A stretch of 7,768 nt of DNA from Synergistaceae bacterium (GCA_028702015.1 JAQVPO010000060.1:1-7768), one strand, 5' to 3'. Numbered from the stretch's first letter, positions 1 to 7,244 are shown. Translations and numbers: made by a program. The notes: generated from the sequence alone by a model not told the origin.

Positions 1-543
1 ACGGACAGCCTATCGCGATGGCAATGGACTTCTTCGGAATAGCTGCGGCTGAGATAGCAAACATATCCGAGCGGCGAGTGGCGAGGCTTGTAGATCACAA
101 ACTTTCTGACCTGCCCCCTGTTCCTTGTAGCGGAGAGCGGAGTCAACAGCGGGTTTATGATCCCTCAGTACACCGCTGCTGCAATCGTCTCAGAAAACAA
201 AGTCCTGGCGCATCCTTCATGCGTTGATTCGATTCCTACGTCAGCAGGACAGGAAGATCATGTGTCAATGGGCGCATACAGTGCAAGAAAAGGGCTGATG
301 ATATTGAACAATACCAGGCGGGTCATTGCTATAGAGATGCTTAATGCAGCCCAGGGCATAGATTTCAGAGCCCCTCTCAAACCAGGCCGCGGTACTTCTG
401 CGGCATATAAAGCCTTCCGCAGCGAGATCCCCTTTTATGCAAAGGATCAGTATATGCAGCCCCTTATGCTGAAATCTCTGAAATTGGTAACAGAAGGCAG
501 TATAATTGATTCTGTAGAGAAAGAGATAGGAAAATTAAAGTAA
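1..543 (+). CDS. hutH: Histidine ammonia-lyase HutH, C-terminal part, with a one-base frameshift
   Basis: HutH deaminates L-histidine to trans-urocanate and ammonia, the first step of histidine degradation, in the cytoplasm. The window opens inside the gene, so the N-terminal half with the Ala-Ser-Gly triad that forms the MIO cofactor is missing. The helical C-terminal part is clear: [14 protein letters not shown] is read from base 3, and [23 protein letters not shown] and the family motif QEDHVSMG are read in the frame that ends at TAA 541-543. The QEDH form fits histidine lyases better than phenylalanine or tyrosine lyases. The two halves lie in different frames. The first runs out of homology after SDLPP near base 119, and the second resumes with [12 protein letters not shown] from base 121, so one base is extra in 114-120 (ccccctg). 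Without it the reading frame is continuous. A sequencing error near a contig edge is likelier than a true pseudogene. It is followed by ftcD after 34 bases, as in an operon. Confidence 0.9.
114..120 (+). other. Putative +1 frameshift site in hutH
   Basis: The HutH reading frame switches here from that of base 3 to that of base 121. The local sequence is five C followed by TG. Removing one C gives Leu-Pro-Leu-Phe-Leu, and removing the G at 120 gives Leu-Pro-Pro-Phe-Leu, the commoner spelling in this family as I recall it. Homology is intact right up to both sides, so only one base is wrong or inserted. Reading on in the upstream frame reaches a stop at 225-227 after unrelated residues. Confidence 0.8.
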
Positions 544-564
544 AAAATAATTAAGTTAAATACA

Positions 565-570
565 GGGAGG
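565..570 (+). promoter_or_regulatory. Shine-Dalgarno site that decides the ftcD start
   Basis: GGGAGG at 565-570 lies seven bases before the ATG at 578, an ideal distance. It is only one base before the upstream in-frame ATG at 572, which is therefore unlikely to be used. A third in-frame ATG at 584 is also further from the ideal spacing. Confidence 0.75.
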
Positions 571-577
571 AATGGAT

Positions 578-1501
578 ATGGCTATGCAGTTGATCGAGTG
601 TGTGCCTAACTTTAGTGAAGGCCGGCGCCAGGAAGTCATCGAAAAGATAGTTGCTTGTTTTAAGAATAAAAGAGGAGTGTATCTTCTTGACCACCGTGCA
701 GATGAAGACCACAACAGGCTGGTCATAAGCCTGGTAGGGGCTCCTGCGCCTATTCAGGATGCACTTATTGAGGCAGCTAAAGTAGCACTTGATAATATAG
801 ACATGAACTCTCACCAAGGCGGACATCCCAGAATAGGGGCGGTAGATGTTGTGCCCTTTACTCCTATAAAAGGTATCACTATGGAAGAGTGCATAGAGCT
901 CGCCCACAGCTTTGGCGAGCGGTATTTCAAAGAATGCGGTATACCTGTCTACTATTATGAAGATGCAGCCAAAAGACCCGAAAGGAAGCGTCTCGAGGTC
1001 ATCCGCAGGGGACAGTATGAGGTACTCAAGGAAGAGGCAAAGACAAAGGAAGAGAGAATGCCTGATGTAGGCGGTCCCGGACTTCACTGCACAGCAGGTG
1101 CGACGGTTATCGGAGCCCGTAAATTCCTGGTCGCATTTAATGTTAACCTGGACACCTCTGACCTCGATATTGCGAAGAAGATCGCAAATACAGTCAGAGC
1201 ATCTTCAGGCGGTTTCTGCCACGTCAAGGGCATAGGCCTTGCCCTGGAAGAACGCGGCATCACCCAGGTCAGCATGAACCTTGTAGATTATGAGAAAAAT
1301 TCTCTTTACAGGGTGCTTGAAATGATAAGGATGGAAGCCAGAAGATGGGGAGTGCAGGTCATAGAGACAGAGGTCTACGGTATGATCCCTGTAAACGCAA
1401 TACTTGAAAGCGCTGCATATTATATGCAGATCAGTGACTTCGACCCCGCACAGGTGCTGGAGCTCCAGCTTCTTGAACTGATGGGAGAGAGGGCGGAATG
1501 A
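578..1501 (+). CDS. ftcD: Glutamate formiminotransferase (EC 2.1.2.5)
   Basis: This cytoplasmic enzyme moves the formimino group of N-formimino-L-glutamate onto tetrahydrofolate, giving glutamate and 5-formimino-THF. It thus closes histidine degradation and feeds one-carbon metabolism. The 307-residue protein covers the two formiminotransferase subdomains only. The N-terminal one has CVPNFSEGR (8-16) and HPRIGAVDVVPF (83-94), whose His83 aligns with the catalytic His82 of pig FTCD. The C-terminal one has GGPGLHCTAGATVIGAR, AFNVNLDT and RASSGGFCHVKGIG. No cyclodeaminase domain follows, so this is the monofunctional bacterial type. The start at 578 is chosen from the Shine-Dalgarno spacing; the longer form from 572 adds two residues. 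Its stop overlaps the hutI start as ATGA (1498-1501), which suggests translational coupling. Confidence 0.95.
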   Translation: MAMQLIECVPNFSEGRRQEVIEKIVACFKNKRGVYLLDHRADEDHNRLVISLVGAPAPIQDALIEAAKVALDNIDMNSHQGGHPRIGAVDVVPFTPIKGITMEECIELAHSFGERYFKECGIPVYYYEDAAKRPERKRLEVIRRGQYEVLKEEAKTKEERMPDVGGPGLHCTAGATVIGARKFLVAFNVNLDTSDLDIAKKIANTVRASSGGFCHVKGIGLALEERGITQVSMNLVDYEKNSLYRVLEMIRMEARRWGVQVIETEVYGMIPVNAILESAAYYMQISDFDPAQVLELQLLELMGERAE

Positions 1502-2742
1502 CAGTAAAACTGTACAGGAACGCTAGAATATTCACGCCTCTCGACGCTGGTCATCCTCTCAGGGGAAAAGAACAGGGCAGGATAGAAGAGTATCGCCGGG
1601 GGGCTATACTTGCCGTCAACGGCCTGATAGAGGCAATAGGAGAAGAAAATAAGGTTCTCGGATCTCTTTCTGCGTATTCTGTAAATGAAGAGAGAGATAT
1701 GGAAGGTGCCTGTATCATACCTGGATTTGTTGATCCGCATACTCATATGTGCTTCGCAAAGAGGCGTGAAGACGAATTCAAAATGAGACTGGACGGTCTT
1801 CCCTATCTTGAAATACTCAAGCGGGGCGGCGGTATTCTCTCATCTGTGAAAGCTGTTCAGTCTGTAACAGAAGAAGAACTGTTCTGCAGCACAAAAAAAC
1901 TTGTTATGGCCGCGCTTGCAAAGGGCACGACAACGGTCGAGATCAAGAGCGGTTACGGACTTGATCTCGAGCTCGAAATGAAGATGCTCTCTGTGATCAG
2001 AAGAATTTCAAAAGAGACTCCGCTTGATGTCGTCCCTACTTTTATGGGTGCACACGCTGTCCCTGCTGAATATAAAGCAAATCCAGACAATTTTGTTGAT
2101 CTCATCATCAACGAAATGCTCCCCAAAGTCAAAGGCCAGGGAATAGCTGAATTCTGCGATGTTTTCTGTGAAGAAGGCGTTTTTTCGGTTGACCAGAGCA
2201 GAAAGATACTTAAAGCGGCCAAAGGGCTCGGGTTTGAAATGAAGATACATGCGGATGAAGTCCATGACCTGGGCGGAGCCGGACTTGCCGCAGAACTAGG
2301 CGTCAGGTCAGCAGAGCATCTTCTTGCTGCCAGCGAAGAGAATCTTCGTGCTATGGGGAAAGCCGGATCAATTGCGGTCCTTCTTCCTGCCACAGCATAC
2401 AGCCTTAAGAAGCCCTATGCGAGAGGCAGAGAGATGATAGACTGGGATGTCCCTGTAGCCCTGGCAACAGACTGCAATCCTGGTTCCTGTTTCTGTGAAT
2501 CTGTGCCATTCATATTCGGACTGGGTGTTATGAATATGGATATGACGATAGAGGAAGCGCTTGCTGCGTCAACTCTTAATGCAGCGTATGCCGTCAGCAG
2601 ACAGCAGAAGGTAGGAAGCCTTGAGCCTGGAAAACAGGCGGATTTCCTTGTCCTTGACGGAGAAACACCTACTGCGCTGGCATATCATGCGGGAAATACC
2701 TCCGTTCTTGAAGTTCATAAACTCGCAGAACGCGTAGCATAA
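1498..2742 (+). CDS. hutI: Imidazolonepropionase HutI (EC 3.5.2.7)
   Basis: HutI hydrolyses 4-imidazolone-5-propanoate to N-formimino-L-glutamate, the substrate of the FtcD encoded just upstream. It is a cytoplasmic metal-dependent amidohydrolase with a TIM-barrel fold. At 414 residues it is full length for the family. Metal ligands are visible as the His-x-His of DPHTHM (His81, His83), His251 in KIHADE and Asp325 in ATDCNPG. They line up with His80, His82, His249 and Asp324 of the B. subtilis enzyme. Other family blocks are GGGILSSVKA (110-119), EIKSGYGLD (148-156) and PTFMGAHAVP (180-189). The C-terminal SLEPGKQADFLVLD belongs to the composite beta-sandwich domain typical of amidohydrolases. 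The ATG overlaps the ftcD stop by four bases and has GAGAGG five bases upstream. It is the last gene of the cluster, followed by a strong hairpin terminator. Confidence 0.96.
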   Translation: MTVKLYRNARIFTPLDAGHPLRGKEQGRIEEYRRGAILAVNGLIEAIGEENKVLGSLSAYSVNEERDMEGACIIPGFVDPHTHMCFAKRREDEFKMRLDGLPYLEILKRGGGILSSVKAVQSVTEEELFCSTKKLVMAALAKGTTTVEIKSGYGLDLELEMKMLSVIRRISKETPLDVVPTFMGAHAVPAEYKANPDNFVDLIINEMLPKVKGQGIAEFCDVFCEEGVFSVDQSRKILKAAKGLGFEMKIHADEVHDLGGAGLAAELGVRSAEHLLAASEENLRAMGKAGSIAVLLPATAYSLKKPYARGREMIDWDVPVALATDCNPGSCFCESVPFIFGLGVMNMDMTIEEALAASTLNAAYAVSRQQKVGSLEPGKQADFLVLDGETPTALAYHAGNTSVLEVHKLAERVA

Positions 2743-2755
2743 AGCAACAGATGTT

Positions 2756-2798
2756 AAAAAGTCGGGCTGTATCAACAATGATACAGCCCGACTTTTTT
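2756..2798. terminator. Bidirectional intrinsic terminator between hutI and queA
   Basis: The arms GTCGGGCTGTATCA (2761-2774) and TGATACAGCCCGAC (2779-2792) pair perfectly over 14 bp around a four-base ACAA loop. Five A precede the left arm and six T follow the right arm. RNA from either strand therefore forms a GC-rich stem followed by a U tract. It lies 13 bases after the hutI stop and 15 bases after the queA stop, in the only gap between the convergent operons. Confidence 0.95.
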
Positions 2799-2813
2799 AT
2801 TTGCATAGCAGCA

Positions 2814-3869
2814 TCAGCAGATGAACATTGAGTCTCCGAACGAAAAGAAGCGGTATTTAAGCCCGACAGCTTCCTTGTATGCCTCCATGATCCCTTCATA
2901 GCCGCCGAAGGCAGAGACCAGCATCAGGAGAGTGCTTTTAGGCAGATGATAGTTTGTTATAAGAGCGTCTATGACTTTAAATTTGAACCCCGGTCTGATG
3001 AAAAGCCTTGTGTCCATCATTCCTGGAGCGACTTCGCCGTACTTAAGGGCGAATGACTCAAGTGTCCTTACGACGGTTGTTCCTACTGCGATGACACGGC
3101 CTCCGCGTTTTTTTGCAGCCTTTATCTTCTGGGCGGTGATCTCTGATACCTCGCATATCTCGCTGTGCATTATATGCTCGGATATGTTCTCCGACTTTAC
3201 CGGGCGGAAGGTTCCAAGTCCCACCTGGAGGGTAACAAAAGCCTCATCAGTCCCTTTCTCTCCGATCTCTTTAAGGAGTTTTTCCGTAAAATGAAGCCCG
3301 GCCGTCGGCGAAGCAACGGAATTTTCCTTTTCGGGTCTTGAATATACAGTCTGGTATCGTTCCGGTTCCGCATGAGTCTCGGTAATATAATGAGGCAGAG
3401 GTGCAGTTCCGTATTTGTGGATGATTGCATAGGGGTCTGAAGAGCTGTCGAAATAAATATTTCTTACTCCGTCATCGAGCCTTTCTCCTACAGTGATCTC
3501 TGTATCCTCTCCCAGCAGGACACGTGCTCCCTCATTTAGTTTCCTGCCTGGTTTTACCAGTGCAGTCCATTTATTGGTTTCAGCTGCCGGAGAGAGGAAA
3601 AATATCTCCACTTCAGCTCCGCCGTTTTTTTTGACCCCAGTGACTCTTGCAGGAAGGACCCTTGTGTCGTTCATTATAAGGAGATCCCCGTCTCTGAGGT
3701 AATCTTTGATATCTCTGAAAATTTTATGCTCCCTCTCCCCCGTATCCTTATGCAGGACCATCAGCCTTGAAGAATCACGAGGTTCAGCCGGATCCTGTGC
3801 TATAAGTTCTTTGGGAAGAAAGTAATCAAATGCAGATGTCTTTGAAAAATCAGTTTTTAAAGTATCCAA
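2814..3869 (-). CDS. queA: S-adenosylmethionine:tRNA ribosyltransferase-isomerase QueA
   Basis: QueA transfers and isomerises the ribosyl part of S-adenosylmethionine onto 7-aminomethyl-7-deazaguanine at tRNA position 34, giving epoxyqueuosine, the next-to-last step of queuosine synthesis. Family blocks run in order: FDYFLPKELIAQDPAEPRDS near the N-terminus, DLLIMNDTRVLPARV, SPTAGLHFTEKLL, ALITNYHLPKSTLLMLVSAF, and a YRFFSFGDSMFI end. The TTG start at 3869 gives 351 residues, normal for the family (about 340-356), and is chosen because GAGGA lies eight bases upstream. A GTG at 3884 overlaps the preceding stop as GTGA and would add five residues, but it has no well-spaced Shine-Dalgarno motif. 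The gene is the last of the ruv operon and ends 15 bases before the terminator stem. The frequent partner tgt is not next to it. Confidence 0.95.
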   Translation of the reverse strand: MDTLKTDFSKTSAFDYFLPKELIAQDPAEPRDSSRLMVLHKDTGEREHKIFRDIKDYLRDGDLLIMNDTRVLPARVTGVKKNGGAEVEIFFLSPAAETNKWTALVKPGRKLNEGARVLLGEDTEITVGERLDDGVRNIYFDSSSDPYAIIHKYGTAPLPHYITETHAEPERYQTVYSRPEKENSVASPTAGLHFTEKLLKEIGEKGTDEAFVTLQVGLGTFRPVKSENISEHIMHSEICEVSEITAQKIKAAKKRGGRVIAVGTTVVRTLESFALKYGEVAPGMMDTRLFIRPGFKFKVIDALITNYHLPKSTLLMLVSAFGGYEGIMEAYKEAVGLKYRFFSFGDSMFIC

Positions 3870-3877
3870 AATATCCG

Positions 3878-3882
3878 TCCTC
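3878..3882 (-). promoter_or_regulatory. Shine-Dalgarno site supporting a TTG start of queA
   Basis: On the minus strand GAGGA lies eight bases before TTG 3869-3867 and overlaps the TGA stop of the upstream SpoIID-like gene. The competing GTG at 3884 overlaps that stop directly. The GTG has only an AGGA two bases upstream, too close for normal initiation. Confidence 0.55.
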
Positions 3883-5341
3883 ACTGTCCTATTGTTGTGC
3901 CTGGGAAATAATAATTCAGTATCTGTGTGAAAGTCCAGCCTTTTTCTGCCATGGCTTTTGCTCCCCACTGCGACATGCCTACCCCGTGGCCGGAGCCTCT
4001 TCCGTAAATAGTTGTTCTGGATCCCGATGCAGGAGCCATGGAAAGGTTGGGCGAATATAAAATATCCTGTGCAGATGGAGCTTCGCTCATATCTTCCTCC
4101 ACGTTTTGAGGTGGCACTGCGGGTAACGGGAGGCGGCCCTCCGCGCGGGCAAGCCCTTTTTCTATATATGAATCTATCTGATCCGGACGGGATAGGATCT
4201 CCATAAGCTCAAGGGTTGTAAAGACTTTTTTTTGTGTAAGCCATACAACCTTTTCTTCCTTTCCCTCCGGTATTCCGGCGAGATCAATTTTTCCCTGGTC
4301 CGATGCCTTGTCCTGTCCGTTATATGATGGTTTTGATGCACATGAAGGATATGTCTGGGCTCTGGTCTCATTTATATTTATATAGGCTGATCGTGTCCCG
4401 AATTCGAAAAGAGTGCTTTTGATCTTATCTGTTCCGATAAGGTTCCTGAAATCATGTCCGGAAAGAGTTTTATTTCCTCTGCTTCCTTTTATCTCCAGCA
4501 TAAGTATCCTTCCGCTCTCATCTCTCGTCAGCGGGGTTATTGTATTTATAGTTCCTATAGTTATTCCTTTTGCTTCTAGTTTTGAGCGTATAAAGGACAT
4601 TTCCAGGACAGACTTCCATTCGGAATTTGGACCGAAATAAGCGAATGCTTCCGCTTTTGGCTTAAGATAGGGAATATCGCCGCCCCAGACATTTTTTGAT
4701 GACGTCTGCATCCCGCCGCTGTCAGAATGGTAATATACATTTGCTGGATTTCCTTTCCATCTGAGGATCAGTCCGGCGGTTTCTTCGATCGCTTTGTCCG
4801 CCCTGCTGTCCTGAGCTGATATGCCTTTATAGACCTGGCAGTGGTATCCGTCACAGAGGTCATCCTCTCCGTGCTTGCTGCCGGCACGGACAGCAAAAGT
4901 CCGTGCAAGGACTGCCTGGGCTTTGAGTGCTTCGATAGGCCATTTGGGGCTCATTTCAGCTTTTACGACACCGCGAAGATATTGTTCAATATCTATGATG
5001 TTTGAGACATTGAATCCACCGGCGGACTCCTTGAAAATAAACGAGCCGTAATAGGCGCTGCCGTTGTATTTTATCGGTCTATCTGAAACAGCTTTTAAGG
5101 GAGTCCTGAAGATATGCCTGCCGACCGACAATTCGCCGGTGCTTTTTTTCTGAACAGTGTATGTGCCGGAAAGAGTCATCTCTTTGCTGTAAGGATCAGT
5201 AAGCCTGACCCCGCTCCCTGAGATAGAACCGTTTAAAGCTCCCCTTTCCAGCAGGACGGAGATTTCTTTGGTAATGGAATATGATTCTGAGGGAAGGAAT
5301 AAAGAAACAATCAATACAATGAATAAGGGCAGTTTTTTCAA
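3881..5341 (-). CDS. SpoIID/LytB-domain exported protein, probable peptidoglycan lytic transglycosylase
   Basis: SpoIID-family proteins cleave glycan strands of peptidoglycan lacking stem peptides; in Bacillus SpoIID acts in forespore engulfment, but relatives occur in non-sporulating bacteria. Numbered from TTG 5341, the 486-residue protein starts with [17 protein letters not shown], a signal peptide or N-terminal anchor. The SpoIID core follows: YLRGVVKAEM with the presumed catalytic Glu129, WPIEALKAQAVLARTF, CDGYHCQVYKG with Cys163 and Cys168 (a metal-binding pair in some homologues), and YYHSDSGG. The C-terminal signature GRGSGHGVGMSQWGA lies at 447-461. About 115 residues that I do not recognise separate STLFEF from this signature, making the protein longer than B. 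subtilis SpoIID (about 340). The TTG start has AGGTGG five bases upstream and a TTGA overlap with the preceding stop. A GTG at 5350 would add three residues and has no Shine-Dalgarno motif. The role in this organism is inferred from family only. Confidence 0.9.
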   Translation of the reverse strand: MKKLPLFIVLIVSLFLPSESYSITKEISVLLERGALNGSISGSGVRLTDPYSKEMTLSGTYTVQKKSTGELSVGRHIFRTPLKAVSDRPIKYNGSAYYGSFIFKESAGGFNVSNIIDIEQYLRGVVKAEMSPKWPIEALKAQAVLARTFAVRAGSKHGEDDLCDGYHCQVYKGISAQDSRADKAIEETAGLILRWKGNPANVYYHSDSGGMQTSSKNVWGGDIPYLKPKAEAFAYFGPNSEWKSVLEMSFIRSKLEAKGITIGTINTITPLTRDESGRILMLEIKGSRGNKTLSGHDFRNLIGTDKIKSTLFEFGTRSAYININETRAQTYPSCASKPSYNGQDKASDQGKIDLAGIPEGKEEKVVWLTQKKVFTTLELMEILSRPDQIDSYIEKGLARAEGRLPLPAVPPQNVEEDMSEAPSAQDILYSPNLSMAPASGSRTTIYGRGSGHGVGMSQWGAKAMAEKGWTFTQILNYYFPGTTIGQ

Positions 5342-5562
5342 TGCTTCCACCTTGATAATATATTTAAAATTAATGTAATTATTACGCTTATCAAAAGCAT
5401 TGTGCCAAATGGTGCGAAAACTGTCAGATTCTTCTTCTGGTAGGTAATATCTCCTGGCAGGTTTCCGAACGGCAGGTTAAAGCGGCCTGCAAGGAGCAGG
5501 ACAACACCCGCTAATGCTATGACGAGTCCTGCTGCTATAAGCATTTTACCTATCTGCTGCAT
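5338..5562 (-). CDS. DUF2905 small two-span membrane protein
   Basis: This is a 74-residue integral membrane protein of the DUF2905 family; its function is unknown. Two hydrophobic spans are visible at about 8-26 and 52-69. They are linked by a short polar loop with the family-typical LPGDI (35-39), and the protein ends in a basic tail RWKH. Charge placement does not give a firm topology. The ATG at 5562 lies 13 bases inside the end of ruvB and has AGAGGA nine bases upstream (5572-5577). An in-frame ATG at 5544 is possible but would trim the first span. Its stop overlaps the SpoIID-like gene. The family often sits between ruvB and queA or spoIID-like genes in anaerobic bacteria, from my recollection of such operons, so a link to the neighbouring envelope protein is plausible but unproven. 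Confidence 0.88.
   Translation of the reverse strand: MQQIGKMLIAAGLVIALAGVVLLLAGRFNLPFGNLPGDITYQKKNLTVFAPFGTMLLISVIITLILNILSRWKH
5347..5352 (-). promoter_or_regulatory. Shine-Dalgarno site supporting a TTG start of the SpoIID-like gene
   Basis: On the minus strand AGGTGG lies five bases before TTG 5341-5339, which overlaps the TGA stop of the DUF2905 gene as TTGA. The GTG within this motif (5350-5348) is also in frame and could be the start instead. It would have no ribosome binding site of its own. Confidence 0.5.
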
Positions 5563-6614
5563 TCAATGTCGTCCTCTGAAATAAGCTGCATCTGCTGATA
5601 CTGAACAAAACGCGGCGAGACGGGAATTCCAAGATAATCCCATGTATTACGGGTAGCTTTTCTTCCTCTCGGCGTCCTTTCAAGGAGCCCTTTCTGTATC
5701 AGGTACGGCTCATATATATCTTCTATTGTCTGAGTATCTTCGTTCAGTGCTGCAGCAAGGGTAGAAAGTCCAACCGGGCCGCCATCGAATAGCTCCACAA
5801 GGGCCAGGAGGAACTTCCTGTCTCCTTCGTCAAGCCCTTCTGAGTCCACGCCAAGCATGTCCAGTGCAAATTTTGACAGATCTCTCTCAACGATGCCTGT
5901 TTTCTTCACTTCGGCAACATCCCTGACCCTTTTCAGCAGTCTCAATGCTACGCGCGGTGTTCCGCGGGAACGGAGCCCAATTTCAACAGCTGCCTCATCT
6001 GAAATTTTTACTCCGAGAACATCTGACCCGCGTTTTACAATGGCGGTAAGCTCGTCAGGTGAATAGAGGTGAAGCTGTTCAACGATACCGAATCTAGCCC
6101 TCAGAGGCGATGTGAGAAGCCCCAGCCTTGTAGTTGCGCCGATAAGAGTAAACCTTGGAAGAGAGAGCCTTATGCTTCGTGCGAGGGGACCCTTTCCAAC
6201 TACTATTGAAAGAGAAAAATCTTCCATAGCCGGATATAGTATCTCTTCGATGTGGGCTGACATCCTGTGTATTTCATCTATAAAAAGGACGTCGTTCGGC
6301 TGTATGTTCGAAAGTATTGCAGCCAGATCCCCTGCCCTTTCAAGCGCAGGTCCTGTTGTCACGCGGAGGTTTCCCTTCATTTCCTTCGCTATTATGCCTG
6401 CAAGGGTGGTCTTGCCCAGACCGGGCGGACCATAGAAAAGCGTATGGTCAAGGGGTTCGCTGCGCTGGAGGGATGCTGTCATAAATATCGTCAGCTTGTC
6501 TTTGAGCCCGCTCTGACCTATAAATTCATCAAGGGCCTGGGGGCGCAGGGTGAATACTTCGTCCTCTTTTTCATTTTTTATTTTTTCTATGAGTTTGTCG
6601 TTGTTATCGATCAT
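5550..6614 (-). CDS. ruvB: Holliday junction branch migration ATPase RuvB
   Basis: RuvB is the AAA+ motor that forms hexameric rings on DNA arms at a RuvA-bound Holliday junction and drives branch migration. The 354-residue protein is normal length. Seen in order are [12 protein letters not shown] (23-34), Walker [10 protein letters not shown] (62-70, Lys68), Walker B LFIDEIH (110-116), sensor 1 ATTR (160-163), the arginine finger SPLRARFG (Arg174) and sensor 2 GTPR (218-221). The C-terminal winged-helix domain includes RTPRGRKAT. The stretch after sensor 2 reads VALRLLKR where I would expect an ANRLL-like form, a mild change. The ATG at 6614 has GGGG seven bases upstream. It follows ruvA by 24 bases, and its end overlaps the DUF2905 gene by 13 bases. 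Confidence 0.98.
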   Translation of the reverse strand: MIDNNDKLIEKIKNEKEDEVFTLRPQALDEFIGQSGLKDKLTIFMTASLQRSEPLDHTLFYGPPGLGKTTLAGIIAKEMKGNLRVTTGPALERAGDLAAILSNIQPNDVLFIDEIHRMSAHIEEILYPAMEDFSLSIVVGKGPLARSIRLSLPRFTLIGATTRLGLLTSPLRARFGIVEQLHLYSPDELTAIVKRGSDVLGVKISDEAAVEIGLRSRGTPRVALRLLKRVRDVAEVKKTGIVERDLSKFALDMLGVDSEGLDEGDRKFLLALVELFDGGPVGLSTLAAALNEDTQTIEDIYEPYLIQKGLLERTPRGRKATRNTWDYLGIPVSPRFVQYQQMQLISEDDIECSR

Positions 6615-6638
6615 TGTTTATCCCCGCAATCATTTTTT

Positions 6639-7244
6639 TCAGTTCCTTCGCAGCAGACTCAGAGAGGCCTTTAAAAGTTCTTCCTCTGTCCATAGCGTTT
6701 CTGATGCTGAGTTAGCCCTGGATCTTGAAATTGCGCTGATTGCTTCTCCCTGTGTGAAACCAAGGCCAGTTAGCGCTTCCATTACGAAACTGTCTGATAC
6801 GCTGTCATTTTTTGTCTCTTCGCCGAAGCTCCCAATGCTGCTGAATTTTTTTGAAATTTTATTTTTTAGTTCGAAACATATGCGTTCCGCCCTTTTTGCA
6901 CCCAGGCCAGGGACTGTCAGTATTGCGCTGTTTCCTGATGATATGGCCTGCAGTATCTGATCAGCATTCAGATGTCTCAGAAGTGTAACAGCGAGCTTGC
7001 CTCCTACTGTTTTCACCTGTAGGAGTTCAATAAAGAGCCGCCGTTCACGTTCGTTTGAAAACCCAAAGAGGCTTATCCCTGCATCGCTCACCTGCATGTA
7101 AGCGAAGCAGAAGAGCTCCTCAGATAGGGAGGCCTGGGAGATAAGGGACCTGGAAGAGAAAATTTCAAGGCCGAATCCTGAAACTTCAAGGGTGATGCTT
7201 TCCTCGCCTATTGATATTACCTTGCCCCGGAGAGAATTGATCAT
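6639..7244 (-). CDS. ruvA: Holliday junction DNA-binding protein RuvA
   Basis: RuvA binds four-way junctions as a tetramer, holds them open and square, and loads RuvB. The 201-residue protein has the three expected parts. An OB-fold covers about 1-62, starting MINSLRGKV and ending SLFGF. A tandem helix-hairpin-helix region contains VKTVGGKLAVTLL and the well-kept VPGLGAKRAERI. A flexible acidic linker leads to the RuvB-contacting C-terminal helices from about 153 (VMEALTGLGFTQGEA). The acidic pin, Glu55-Asp56 in E. coli, reads Asp54-Ala55 here, so one acidic residue is lost. The ATG at 7244 has AAGGGG eight bases upstream and lies two bases after the ruvC stop, so the pair is surely co-transcribed. 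Confidence 0.97.
   Translation of the reverse strand: MINSLRGKVISIGEESITLEVSGFGLEIFSSRSLISQASLSEELFCFAYMQVSDAGISLFGFSNERERRLFIELLQVKTVGGKLAVTLLRHLNADQILQAISSGNSAILTVPGLGAKRAERICFELKNKISKKFSSIGSFGEETKNDSVSDSFVMEALTGLGFTQGEAISAISRSRANSASETLWTEEELLKASLSLLRRN

Noticed and set aside
111..130. Programmed ribosomal frameshifting in hutH
   Set aside because: There is no recognised slippery heptamer or evident downstream pseudoknot, and HutH is not known to need recoding. A base error or simple mutation is the plainer reading.
551..1087. Minus-strand open frame of 178 residues opposite ftcD
   Set aside because: It lies opposite well-conserved ftcD codons, its translation shows no family features, and no ribosome binding site context supports it.
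1953..2393. Minus-strand open frame of 146 residues opposite hutI
   Set aside because: It is a shadow of the hutI coding strand with Ser/Ala-rich composition typical of antisense frames; no recognisable domain.
6112..6960. Several plus-strand open frames of 100-136 residues opposite ruvB and ruvA
   Set aside because: All are antisense to strongly conserved RuvB and RuvA sequence and overlap one another; none shows a family motif.
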